Below, in pieces: positions 25,424-33,698 of a stretch of DNA of 64,000 bases (its first letter is position 1; the number at the start of each line of letters is the position of its first letter). The notes under the pieces are model-generated. The model searched no databases and had not been told where the DNA came from. It worked only from the letters and a program-made list of their open reading frames with translations. The stretch covers positions 31,564 to 95,563 of the forward strand of contig JAPOZM010000021.1 in the NCBI GenBank assembly GCA_026706075.1. Reading direction: 5' to 3'. The DNA comes from Gemmatimonadaceae bacterium. GTDB lineage: Bacteria > Latescibacterota > UBA2968 > UBA8231. The translations under genes were made by a program, and so were the position numbers.

Positions 25424-26104
25424 TCAGACCTCCAGGGCGGAGGTGTGGTTCATGAAGGACAACCCGCGAATGCCCTCGACTTGTCCCAAGGCCTCGATCA
25501 GTCGCGTCGAGTCCGCCTCCCGGACGAGCTTGACCTGATATGTACAGTCCACGAGATCGCCCTGGGCCACGTCGCGCATCGTCACCAGGCCGAAGGTCCG
25601 CGGTATCTGCTGCAGCACTTGGGCTACCTGGGCGGCGATGTCCGGCGCCGCCGGGATCTGGAAGCGCACGAGTCCATCGTATTTCATGCGCGTGCCGAAG
25701 CGAGAGGAATGCATGGCCACGGCGATGGTGCAGAACAGGGCCGTGGCGAAGGTGGCAGCGATGTAGCTCTGCACCCCACTGGCCACGCCCGAACCGAGAG
25801 AGGCGAAGAGGAACACCAGGTCCCGGGGATCGCGCAGATTGGTGCGGAAACGGATGATCGCCAGCGATCCCACGATGCCGATGCCCCTGGCCACGTTGTC
25901 GCCGATGGCGATCATGAGCAGGCAGGTGATGATGCTGCCAAGCACCATGGTCTGCATGAGACCGCGGGACCAGGAAAGGCCCTGGAAGGTCCACTCGTAC
26001 ACAAGGGCGATGACGCTCGACAGGCAGAAGGCGACTACCAGAGAGAGCAGCACCGTATGCCAGTGGAGCTTGATCGTCCCGAAGTCGAGCAACAGACTGT
26101 CCAT
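25424..26104 (-). CDS. DUF4956 membrane protein
   Basis: 226 residues with four to five membrane helices in the first ~145 (TVLLSLVVAFCLSSVIALVY; GSIITCLLMIAIGDNVARG; IVGSLAIIRFRTNLRDPRDL; FLFASLGSGVASGV; ATALFCTIAVAM), then a soluble ferredoxin-like C-terminus. The conserved VGSLAIIRFRTNLRDPRDLV is the DUF4956 hallmark. The function is unknown, though it co-occurs with VTC and CotH genes across bacteria. It is first in its operon. A GGAG Shine-Dalgarno sequence precedes ATG 26104 and a sigma-54-type promoter lies ~50 bases upstream. Confidence 0.85.
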   Translation of the reverse strand: MDSLLLDFGTIKLHWHTVLLSLVVAFCLSSVIALVYEWTFQGLSWSRGLMQTMVLGSIITCLLMIAIGDNVARGIGIVGSLAIIRFRTNLRDPRDLVFLFASLGSGVASGVQSYIAATFATALFCTIAVAMHSSRFGTRMKYDGLVRFQIPAAPDIAAQVAQVLQQIPRTFGLVTMRDVAQGDLVDCTYQVKLVREADSTRLIEALGQVEGIRGLSFMNHTSALEV

Positions 26105-26529
26105 CCGCCGATCTCCTCGCCGGGGTGCCGAAGGTCAGTGCCACACAGCACAGGCAAGAACCGTGCCGTCCAGGAGGCCACGTGCCGCAGCACCCGCCGC
26201 CTGTCTCTGCCGGCACCCCGGACTATGGGCATGCGGAGGCAGGCGCATCGGTGAGCTGTCCAGCTCTCGGGGCAACTCCCTCTTCCGCATTCCTGGACGG
26301 GCCTTGGGCTCGGTGGGTGATCCGTCCGATTCTCCGGACCGGTACGGCTCTGGCTTGCGTACCACCCCGGGGTGCTCTATCAGCCGTGCCTCCACCGGGC
26401 GGGGCGGCCAGATGGCAGGAGATCAGGCTGCTGGCGTTGGGGGTATCGGGACAGCTGGCCGCACTCAGTCATCGGGAAGAGCGGTCGGGGAAGACGCAGA
26501 GGCCGCGTCACCCCGAGACGGCCGCCAGG
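26105..26529. other. Upstream region of the DUF4956 operon
   Basis: These 425 bases separate the two minus-strand operons, and no gene was recognised in them. They hold the sigma-54-like promoter at 26154-26167 and two copies of the hexamer CTGTCC (26256-26261; inverted as GGACAG at 26449-26454). That hexamer is the core of the heptamer repeated upstream of the neighbouring operon. Confidence 0.5.
26154..26167 (-). promoter_or_regulatory. Candidate sigma-54 promoter of the DUF4956-CotH operon
   Basis: On the minus strand the sequence reads GGCACG-GTTC-TTGC, with GG at 26167-26166 and GC at 26155-26154. The 10-base spacing between these pairs is exactly that of -24/-12 promoters (consensus TGGCACG-N4-TTGCW). 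Transcription would start near 26142, giving a leader of ~38 bases to ATG 26104. Confidence 0.6.
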
Positions 26530-29500
26530 CTACTCCCGGGAGGCCGGGATCACCTGGAGGAGCTGGCGCTGCCGCAGCTCTCCATCCTCCAGGTACACGC
26601 AGACGTACAGTCCAGGGGAGACCAACCGACCTCCACGGTCGGTTCCATCCCAGTCGAGGGTGCGGCTCTCCGGACCCGCAGTCAGTCTCTCCACCAACTC
26701 GCCGGCCGTGTTGAAGATCCGTATCTCGGCTCTTCCCGAGCCACTGAACCAGAAGGTCGTCGGCTGCCCCCGCGGAACTGGATTGGGATAGTTGTAGACC
26801 GCGATCTGCTCGTCGATCACCTGCGCCGTCAGGACCACGGTCCGGGTGCCCCCGTCACCGCTCAGGCTCAGGATCTCCTGGATCTTCTCCGACTTCCCCG
26901 ACGGACCGCCGTCGATCGCCGACCTGAAGAGGATCCACACCTCCGCCGTATCCCCGGGCGCCAGGCTGAGGGACGACAGTTCGGCGGCGAACTGCCTGGA
27001 TTCCTCGACCGTCGGTGGATCCAGGTTGAGCCGTGCATCGCCGCGGTTGTGCACCGGCAGGGCCTTCCACAGGGAGTCGCCCACGGAGACGGCGCCGAAG
27101 TCCAGGGTGTCGGCAAGCACTTCCAGCACGGGCGCCACGCCTGTGAGCGTAAAGGACACCTGGATGGTTGGCTGGTCGGGATCGTTGCTGCCTATGGTGA
27201 GGATGCTCACATCCGGGCCGAGCCGACCGGGAGAGACACGAATCGTGATCTCGCTGCTCTCCCCCGGTTCCAGGGACCAGGGAAGGCGGTCCTCAAGAGA
27301 CTCCATGGGCTCACCGTCCCAGAGGAACTCCTCGATGATCAACTCCGCCTCGCCCGCGTTGGCCAGGGTCAGGACCACCGGGACGGCCTGATCGGCCCTG
27401 ACTTCGCCCAATTCCACCAGGCGCGGCTCGACTTCCAGGCGCGGCTTGATTCCCCGTCCCCTCAGCGGCAGGTCGAGGAAGCTGTTGTCGGGGTCGTTGC
27501 TGGTCAGGCCCAACGATGCCTCCACGATACTGGCGCCGCGAGGACGGAAGGTGACCACCACGGTCGTATCCCCGCCCGGCTCCAGGTCAAAGGACTGAGG
27601 CGATACCTGGAACTGCTCATCCGTGGTGGCGGCACTCACACCCAGCAGGCCAGTGCCGCTGTTCTCCACGACCAGGGTCTCCTCGCCGGACCTGCTCACG
27701 GCCACTTCTCCGAAGAAGAGCGTATCGGAGACGGATACCTGGATCTGCGGCTTCTGGCTGCCGGCCTTGAGATCGACGATGATCACCGGCGCGTTCGGAT
27801 CGTTGGTTGTGAGCACCAGGGCCGCCTCGATGCTCGGGAAGGTGGTCGAGGGATCGAATTTCAGCTCCATGACCAGACTGTCCCCCGGACTGATGCTGAT
27901 CCCCGGGTCGGGGCTCTCCACCTCGAACTCCGGTTTGGTCGTGATGAGCTGGTTGATGACCAGATCGACCTCGCCCCTGTTGTAGAGCGTCAATTCCCTG
28001 TGGACAGGCTCGCCGGAAATGCCGAAGTCCACCCGATCGGAAGAGAGACCTATCTCGGGGATCAGCTGGGACATGACAATGCTCACGCTGTCGCTCTGGA
28101 GCCCCGGGGCGGCGGCCTTCACCGTGGCGATTCCGGGCAGCGTGCCCGCCGTAAAGGAGACCCTGGCCAGGCCCTCCACGACAACGGCCCTGGACACCTC
28201 CAGGCCGCCCAGATCCTCGGGACCTTCGACAATCGCAAAGGTGACCTCCGTACTGTTGTCGGTCCTGAGTCGCCCCCCGAGGGAGTCCTGCACCACGGCG
28301 GTCAGGATCGACCTGTCCTCGCCGTTGGCCCGGATGCTCGCGGGCGAGGCATGCAGAACGATCTTGAACCGGGTCAGGACGATGCCGAAGACCCCTCCCC
28401 CGACGGTGCCGGCGTAGACATGCCGGGGACGAGAGCGCCCCATCGCCACGGTCAGCACGTCGGGGTGGGTCAGACCCGGCTCGATGGGCTGCCAGCTGTC
28501 GCCGCGGTCCAGGCTGCGGAAGACCCCACCCCGGGTGCCGGCGTACAGGTGCAACGAGTCGGCCGGGTCCACGGCCAGGGCGCGAATGGACGAAGAGGTC
28601 AGCCCCGCGTTGATCCCCTCCCAGGTGAGGCCGTCGTCCAGACTGCGGAAGATCCCGCCGTCGGTTCCGGCAAAGACGGCACGGCCCGCCCCGTCCAGGG
28701 CCAGGGCCCGCACCGCCAATCCCCCCATGCCGGCGCTCGACGGCGTCCAGCTCGAGCCCCCGTCCCCGCTGCGGTAAACCCCCTCGTCGGTGCCTGCAAA
28801 GACCCACTCCCCCCCCGGATCCAGCGCCAGGGCCCGCACCGACAAGGCAGCCAGCCCCTGGCTGCCGGACGACCAGCTCAAGCCCCCGTCGAGGCTGCGG
28901 AAGACCCCCTTCTCCGTACCCGCCAGGAGGGCCGTCCCCGCCGCCCCCACCGCCAGGGCTTGCACGGACAGGGTATCCAGGGCCCCGGCGGCTGACGACC
29001 AGATCGAGCCGCCATCGAGGCTGCGGAAGACTCCGGCCTGGGTGCCGGCGAACACCTGCAGGGGCGAACCCGGGTCGACCAGGAGCGCATGGACGTCCAA
29101 CTCGGCCTGACTGCGCGTCCAGGAAGCGCCGCCGTCGAGGCTTCGGAAGATCCCGGACTCGCCCCCTGCGTACAGGCGCAGCGCATCGGATGGATCCACG
29201 GCCAGGGCGCGCACCGACAAGGCTGACAGACCCGTGTTGGCCTCCTTCCAGCTCGTCCCCCCGTCGAGGCGGAACACCCCGGCCCGGGTACCCGCATACA
29301 GCCGCGAGCCGTCGGGTGAATCCAGCCACAGGGCACGCACGGGCACCGCCGGCAGGCCGTCGTCGAGAAAGGTCCAGGAAGTGCCCCCGTCGAGGCTGCG
29401 GAAGACCCCGGACCCGCCACCCGCGTAGAGCCGCAGGTCATCGGAGGGGTCGACGGCCAGTGCCTCGACCGCTGACAGCGGAAGCCCCTCGCCGGCCGGC

Positions 29501-30213
29501 TCCCAGCTGGCGCCCCGGTCGCCGCTGCGGAAGAGGCCGGCGCCCGTGCCCGCGTACACCCATGCCAGGCCGCCGTCCACGGCCAGGACCGATACCCCGG
29601 CCCCGTCCAGCCCCTCGCCGGCGTCGGTCCATGTCTGCCCCCTGTCTTCGCTCAGGAAGACGCCGGCCTCTGTACCAGCGTACAGCCGCAGGGTATCCGC
29701 GTCCTCCACGGCCAGGGCTCGCACAGGGCCCACCAGCCCCTGGCTGGAGTTGTCCCAGGTCAACCCCCCGTCCGTCGTCGACAGAAAGCCGGCGTCCGTC
29801 CCCGCGTACGCGCGCAGAGCGTCGCGGGGATCGATGGCCAGGGCCGCCACCGAAAGGGGTCCCAACTCCTCCCCGGAGGACCACGTCGAGCCGCCATCGA
29901 GGCTGCGGAACAACCCGGCATCGGTGCCGGCCAACAGGTACAGGGGGCGTTCCGGGTCCACCGCGAGACTCTGCACGACCCGGCCGGCGAGGCCGGAGGC
30001 GGTCCAGGCCGCGCCCCCATCGAGGCTGCGGAAGACCCCATCCATCGTGCCGGCATACACGACCTGCCCGTCGCCCGGCCGCGTTGCCAGGGCCTGGACC
30101 GGCCCCCCGAAGAGACCGAGCGGACTCCAGAGGTTGTCGGCGCCCCAGGCCCTCGGCGCGGCTCCGAGCAGCATCACGCTCGCGAGCAGGATTCGCCTCC
30201 CCCAGGCCGTCAC
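26530..30213 (-). CDS. Giant secreted Asp-box propeller/ASH-domain protein with FlgD-like tail
   Basis: 1227 residues. A signal peptide (1-24) is followed by about 14 repeats of ~42 residues (25-617), 13 of them with an Asp-box-like xFRSLDGGxxW and AVDPxDxxRLYAGT strand, enough for two seven-bladed propellers. Then come one Big_1/invasin-like Ig domain (about 618-712), four ASH/choice-of-anchor-D-like domains (about 713-1130; xxDFGxxxxxxxxxxxLxNxG and SNDPD motifs) and a FlgD/T9SS-like end starting YNYPNPVPRGQP. It starts GTG 30213 inside the stop of the PorV-like gene, so it is made with a PorV-type outer-membrane partner. Expected at the cell surface or exported; sialidase-type catalytic residues are not evident. 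Confidence 0.88.
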   Translation of the reverse strand: MTAWGRRILLASVMLLGAAPRAWGADNLWSPLGLFGGPVQALATRPGDGQVVYAGTMDGVFRSLDGGAAWTASGLAGRVVQSLAVDPERPLYLLAGTDAGLFRSLDGGSTWSSGEELGPLSVAALAIDPRDALRAYAGTDAGFLSTTDGGLTWDNSSQGLVGPVRALAVEDADTLRLYAGTEAGVFLSEDRGQTWTDAGEGLDGAGVSVLAVDGGLAWVYAGTGAGLFRSGDRGASWEPAGEGLPLSAVEALAVDPSDDLRLYAGGGSGVFRSLDGGTSWTFLDDGLPAVPVRALWLDSPDGSRLYAGTRAGVFRLDGGTSWKEANTGLSALSVRALAVDPSDALRLYAGGESGIFRSLDGGASWTRSQAELDVHALLVDPGSPLQVFAGTQAGVFRSLDGGSIWSSAAGALDTLSVQALAVGAAGTALLAGTEKGVFRSLDGGLSWSSGSQGLAALSVRALALDPGGEWVFAGTDEGVYRSGDGGSSWTPSSAGMGGLAVRALALDGAGRAVFAGTDGGIFRSLDDGLTWEGINAGLTSSSIRALAVDPADSLHLYAGTRGGVFRSLDRGDSWQPIEPGLTHPDVLTVAMGRSRPRHVYAGTVGGGVFGIVLTRFKIVLHASPASIRANGEDRSILTAVVQDSLGGRLRTDNSTEVTFAIVEGPEDLGGLEVSRAVVVEGLARVSFTAGTLPGIATVKAAAPGLQSDSVSIVMSQLIPEIGLSSDRVDFGISGEPVHRELTLYNRGEVDLVINQLITTKPEFEVESPDPGISISPGDSLVMELKFDPSTTFPSIEAALVLTTNDPNAPVIIVDLKAGSQKPQIQVSVSDTLFFGEVAVSRSGEETLVVENSGTGLLGVSAATTDEQFQVSPQSFDLEPGGDTTVVVTFRPRGASIVEASLGLTSNDPDNSFLDLPLRGRGIKPRLEVEPRLVELGEVRADQAVPVVLTLANAGEAELIIEEFLWDGEPMESLEDRLPWSLEPGESSEITIRVSPGRLGPDVSILTIGSNDPDQPTIQVSFTLTGVAPVLEVLADTLDFGAVSVGDSLWKALPVHNRGDARLNLDPPTVEESRQFAAELSSLSLAPGDTAEVWILFRSAIDGGPSGKSEKIQEILSLSGDGGTRTVVLTAQVIDEQIAVYNYPNPVPRGQPTTFWFSGSGRAEIRIFNTAGELVERLTAGPESRTLDWDGTDRGGRLVSPGLYVCVYLEDGELRQRQLLQVIPASRE
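28390..30125. repeat. Tandem ~130-bp coding repeats (propeller blades)
   Basis: About 14 imperfect copies of a ~125-130-base unit. On the plus strand each contains a variant of CCGTCGAGGCTGCGGAAGAC followed by CGGGTGCCGGCGTACA and GACGGCCAGGGC. These are the DNA counterpart of the propeller blades of the protein at 26530-30213. This is protein repeat expansion, not an array of independent elements. Confidence 0.8.
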
Positions 30214-31802
30214 GGCGGTTCCGTCTGTCCCCTCAACAGCTCGAAGAAGCGGTTGCTCCCTTCTGCCTCCCGCAGATACTCCAGCTGCGCCAGTCCAGCC
30301 AGGTCCACCCGGCGGCCGGCCAGCTCGATGGGACCGCCGCGGCTGAGTCGGGCCGCAGCACGATAGCAGTTGGCAGCGCCCGCGAAGTCGCCGGAGAACT
30401 CCGACAGCAGGCCGGCCACGTAGTAGGTGTGGGGGTAGCTGGGATCCAGTCGGGCGGCTGTCAACAGCCCCTGCTCCGAGGACGAGGCCTCGCGGCTCTC
30501 CAGCCGGCTGTAGGCCCTCGCCACCGCGGCGACGGCCTCGGGGTGGTGCTCCAGGACAAAGGAGCCGCGCAACCGCACCCGGTCCTCCAGCAGGATCTCG
30601 AAGAGGTAGCGCCCCTCGAGCAGGTAGCCGCGGCCCTCAAGCCAGTCCGCGGCGGGCTGAAAGGGAAAGGCCACCCCGTGGTCGGAGAGGTGCAACTCAC
30701 CCGTACCGACCTCCTCGAGAACCACCCCGTCGGGGCCGTAGAGGATCAGCTTCAGACGTCGTTGGGCCCAATCCTGCGCCGAGGTGGGATAGCGAGACTC
30801 GATCTGCAGCAGGGCTTCATCGACCGGCCACAGACGGGCCTCGGGGACCGGCTCCCCGTCGCGCTGCAGGCGCCAGCCGTCGAAGTGGAGGGGAAACTGG
30901 TAGCGGCCCCAGGAGGCGGCCACCCCCAGGGTTCTGGTGTCGCCCAGGAAGGGCCGATCCTCCACGACGTATTGTGCGGTGCCGCGGCCCGACCCCACCG
31001 TCAGACCCAGGCGCCAGCTCGAGCCCACGCCCGAGGTCCGCTCCACGGCGCCGCTCAAGCCCAGGTCGAGAGGCCCCGGCGCCAGGAGCGCGGCGACACC
31101 GAGGGTCCAACGCCCACCGCGCGGCTGATAGCCGATGGACAGCAGCGGGCCTCCCCGCACCACGGCGGCGCTGAGAATCGGACTCCAGGAGGCTCCGTCC
31201 AGGGTCGACCAGGCATTGCGCACCGTCGCTCCCAGGCGCACTTCGAGGGCTCGGCCGAGGGCGAAGGCAGCCAGTCCTCCGAGGTCCAGTCCGACGTCGC
31301 TCCAGCTCTGGCTGCCAGTATCGACCCGGAGCCAATGGATCCCCAGACCGAGTTGGGGCGGGCCTGCATCGGTCCAGGGCCGCAGCCCCTCGAAGGCCTT
31401 GCCCGCCGCCATCACGACACGGGCTTCGCCATGGGAACCGTACCCCTCGATGTTCCCTTGGGGATCGGACCGCAGCACGCGGCTGGTGCCCAGGCGGTCC
31501 AGGCCGACTCCGCCGCCCCACGAGTTGTTGCTGCGCACGAGACGGACCAGGTCGTGGCCGAGGTCCAGCCCGTCGAACACCTCGGCGTGGGAAAAGGCGG
31601 CGTGGTACCGCCGGTCCAGCCGTGCCAGACCCGCCGGGTTCCAGTAGAGCCCCCCCTGGTCCGCGGCCGAGGCCGGCCCCAGCACCGCGGCCCGTCCCCA
31701 GGCGGCCGGATGGGCGAAGGCCCCCTCGACCTGGCCCTGGACCTGCCCGGCCCTCGCCAGCAGGAGCAGCCAGGCCCACAGCAGGATCCAGGCGCACCTC
31801 AT
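30210..31802 (-). CDS. PorV/PorQ-like outer-membrane protein with C-terminal TPR-like region
   Basis: 530 residues: a signal peptide (1-23), then AWGRAAVLGPASAADQGGLYWNPAGLARL, the N-terminal signature of PorV/PorQ/UPF0164 beta barrels (A-N-PAGLA). A run of amphipathic strands extends to about residue 310. The last ~110 residues (HPEAVAAVARAYSRLE through DPSYPHTYYVAGLL) look like tetratricopeptide helices. PorV acts with the type IX secretion system as a shuttle for FlgD/T9SS-tailed cargo. Its cargo here may be the co-translated protein at 26530-30213. The gene overlaps both neighbours by ATGA or GTGA. Confidence 0.82.
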   Translation of the reverse strand: MRCAWILLWAWLLLLARAGQVQGQVEGAFAHPAAWGRAAVLGPASAADQGGLYWNPAGLARLDRRYHAAFSHAEVFDGLDLGHDLVRLVRSNNSWGGGVGLDRLGTSRVLRSDPQGNIEGYGSHGEARVVMAAGKAFEGLRPWTDAGPPQLGLGIHWLRVDTGSQSWSDVGLDLGGLAAFALGRALEVRLGATVRNAWSTLDGASWSPILSAAVVRGGPLLSIGYQPRGGRWTLGVAALLAPGPLDLGLSGAVERTSGVGSSWRLGLTVGSGRGTAQYVVEDRPFLGDTRTLGVAASWGRYQFPLHFDGWRLQRDGEPVPEARLWPVDEALLQIESRYPTSAQDWAQRRLKLILYGPDGVVLEEVGTGELHLSDHGVAFPFQPAADWLEGRGYLLEGRYLFEILLEDRVRLRGSFVLEHHPEAVAAVARAYSRLESREASSSEQGLLTAARLDPSYPHTYYVAGLLSEFSGDFAGAANCYRAAARLSRGGPIELAGRRVDLAGLAQLEYLREAEGSNRFFELLRGQTEPP

Positions 31803-33694
31803 TCGAACATTCCCACCAGATCGTCCCTGCCCAGCATTCTCGCCAGGACGGCCGCCCTGTGGGCATTCTCCGCGGACAGCGCGCCACGCCGCGCGATGCG
31901 CAACATCTCCGCCCAGGCTCGTCCGGCCGTCACCGGCACCGACACTTCGACGTCGGCGCCGGGATCGACCTGCAGACGCTCGACGTAGTCGGCCTGGCCG
32001 GGACGCTGGACGTACAGCGTGTAGGTCCCGGGCAGGAGGGGCGAGAACCGGATGGGCAAGCGGTCGCCGAAGCAGCTCTCCTCCGTCGCCTTCTGAAGGA
32101 AGAGCCGGGCCCCGAAGACGACCTCATCCCCCAGATCGAGGGTATCGACTTGCGCTCTCACGCGCAGTCGGGCCGGCTCCTGCTCGAGGCGAATCCGCAC
32201 CGTGACCTGGTCGACCGCCTCGATGCGCTCGGGGGGGACCGGATAGCCGACCCCGTACTGGGCCGCCCGCAGCTCCAGATGCATCAGGTTTGCGCGACCA
32301 CGGATCAGGCGCTCGTCGAAGACCACGAGACCCTTTGAATCCCCCCGGCCCAACAAGAGGTCCGCGGACCACAGCTCGATACCGGGCCAGGGTGCCCCTT
32401 GCCTGTCGACCGCGGTCACGGCTACCGGCCTGGGCTCGAACACGACCCGCAGATCGTAGACGCCTGGCTCGGGAGACTCGGCGGCAAAGCGGCCCCGCTC
32501 GAAGAGGAGCCCCAACTGGACGAGGCGGATCCCTTCGAGCTCGTCGGGGGCCAGTCGCTTTCTCACCTGCACACGTCCCCGGCGGTTCGTGGTGCCGGCC
32601 GCCTCTCCGTTGAGCAGGACATCGACGCCGGGGAAAGGCCGCCCGGAGGTGTCCAGCACCTCGATGTTGAACAGGTTCTCGGCCGGGCGAAGCAGGACCG
32701 ACTTGCGGATGCGCCCCGGACGCAGCATCTCCACCACGGGCGAGGTCGGACTGGCTTCGTACCCGGGCCGCACCACGGCGAAGGTGTGGCGGCCGGGCTC
32801 GACGGGAAAGACCCCCGGGGTCACTCCGAGAGTGTCGCCGTCGAGCACGACGATCGAGCCGGGGGGGTCGGAATCGACCTGGAGGAGGGGCGGCACGATC
32901 GAGAAGCTGCGCACGGCCTCCTCGTTCCACAGCCGGGGCTCCCCGCCGGCCGGGCCGGTCACCCGGACCGCGACCTCCCCAAGGCCGACGTGACCATCGC
33001 CGTCTTCGTCGCGTCCCGTCTTCAGCTCCTGGAGCAAGCGCGCGGTGAACCCGCCGTCCACGGCGTGCCGGCCGACTTCGACCACGCCAGCGCTCTCGGG
33101 CAGAAAGTCCCCCCGATGTGCGCCGGGTGTGAATCCGTCGTACTCCCGGTCGTCGGCGGGCGAAGCGGGGCCGGTGAAACCCTTGCCGACCATGTCCCCG
33201 CTGTACGAGGCGTCGATGACCGCGCAGGTCCGGGTCGTTCTCAGGCGCTGCAGGAACTGGCCGATCTCGTCGTCGCGCAGAAAGCTCTCCCCCGTCGCCC
33301 CCTGGGCATCGAAGGGCAGGAGGCACTCGTCGTACTGATCGACCTGCTCGTCGAGGAACAGATCGTCCGCGAGGCGGGAACCGCGCCCCGAGAAGTAGAG
33401 CAGGAACAGATCGTCCCCGCCCACCTGGCTGATGAGCGCCTGAAAGGCCCGATGAATGCCCTCGTACGTGGCGGCCGAATCGGTCAGGGCCACGATGCGG
33501 TCGAACCCGCCTTCCACCGTCAGGAAGTGCTGCAGGGCGCCGACTTCGGAGACCGGGTGCAGCAAGGGCGGTACTCCCGACCTCTCGGGATAGGCCCCCA
33601 CGCCCACCAGCAGGGCCCAGCGTTGAGCGCTCCAGGAGGCTTGACACAGACCCAGGAGCAGGACCGCCACAGCCAACCCCCTCCACCAGCCCAT
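31799..33694 (-). CDS. Secreted pseudo-caspase (C14-like) protein with PEGA domain
   Basis: 631 residues: a signal peptide (1-23), a metacaspase-like p20 domain (about 25-245), a PEGA domain (about 265-320, DSDPPGSIVVLDGDTLGVTP) and beta-sandwich domains, the first carboxypeptidase-regulatory-like (NIEVLDTSGRPFPGVDVLLN). The layout is metacaspase-like (LLYFSGRGSR, DQYDECLLPFDA, FLRDDEIGQFL, AVIDASYSGDM). However, the catalytic His is Arg104 (CGC) and the nucleophilic Cys is Ser163 (TCG), so it cannot work as a cysteine protease. A binding or sensing role is inferred. It is third in the operon, starting 4 bases after the sigma-54 activator gene, and overlaps the PorV-like gene (ATGA). Confidence 0.85.
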   Translation of the reverse strand: MGWWRGLAVAVLLLGLCQASWSAQRWALLVGVGAYPERSGVPPLLHPVSEVGALQHFLTVEGGFDRIVALTDSAATYEGIHRAFQALISQVGGDDLFLLYFSGRGSRLADDLFLDEQVDQYDECLLPFDAQGATGESFLRDDEIGQFLQRLRTTRTCAVIDASYSGDMVGKGFTGPASPADDREYDGFTPGAHRGDFLPESAGVVEVGRHAVDGGFTARLLQELKTGRDEDGDGHVGLGEVAVRVTGPAGGEPRLWNEEAVRSFSIVPPLLQVDSDPPGSIVVLDGDTLGVTPGVFPVEPGRHTFAVVRPGYEASPTSPVVEMLRPGRIRKSVLLRPAENLFNIEVLDTSGRPFPGVDVLLNGEAAGTTNRRGRVQVRKRLAPDELEGIRLVQLGLLFERGRFAAESPEPGVYDLRVVFEPRPVAVTAVDRQGAPWPGIELWSADLLLGRGDSKGLVVFDERLIRGRANLMHLELRAAQYGVGYPVPPERIEAVDQVTVRIRLEQEPARLRVRAQVDTLDLGDEVVFGARLFLQKATEESCFGDRLPIRFSPLLPGTYTLYVQRPGQADYVERLQVDPGADVEVSVPVTAGRAWAEMLRIARRGALSAENAHRAAVLARMLGRDDLVGMFE

Positions 33695-33698
33695 GGAC

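Noticed and set aside
28390..30125. Regular repeats that look like a CRISPR or satellite array
   Set aside because: The ~128-base period stays in frame and encodes propeller blades; there are no spacers and no cas genes.
31799..33694. Active secreted metacaspase
   Set aside because: Both catalytic residues are replaced (Arg104, Ser163), so a protease call is not supported.
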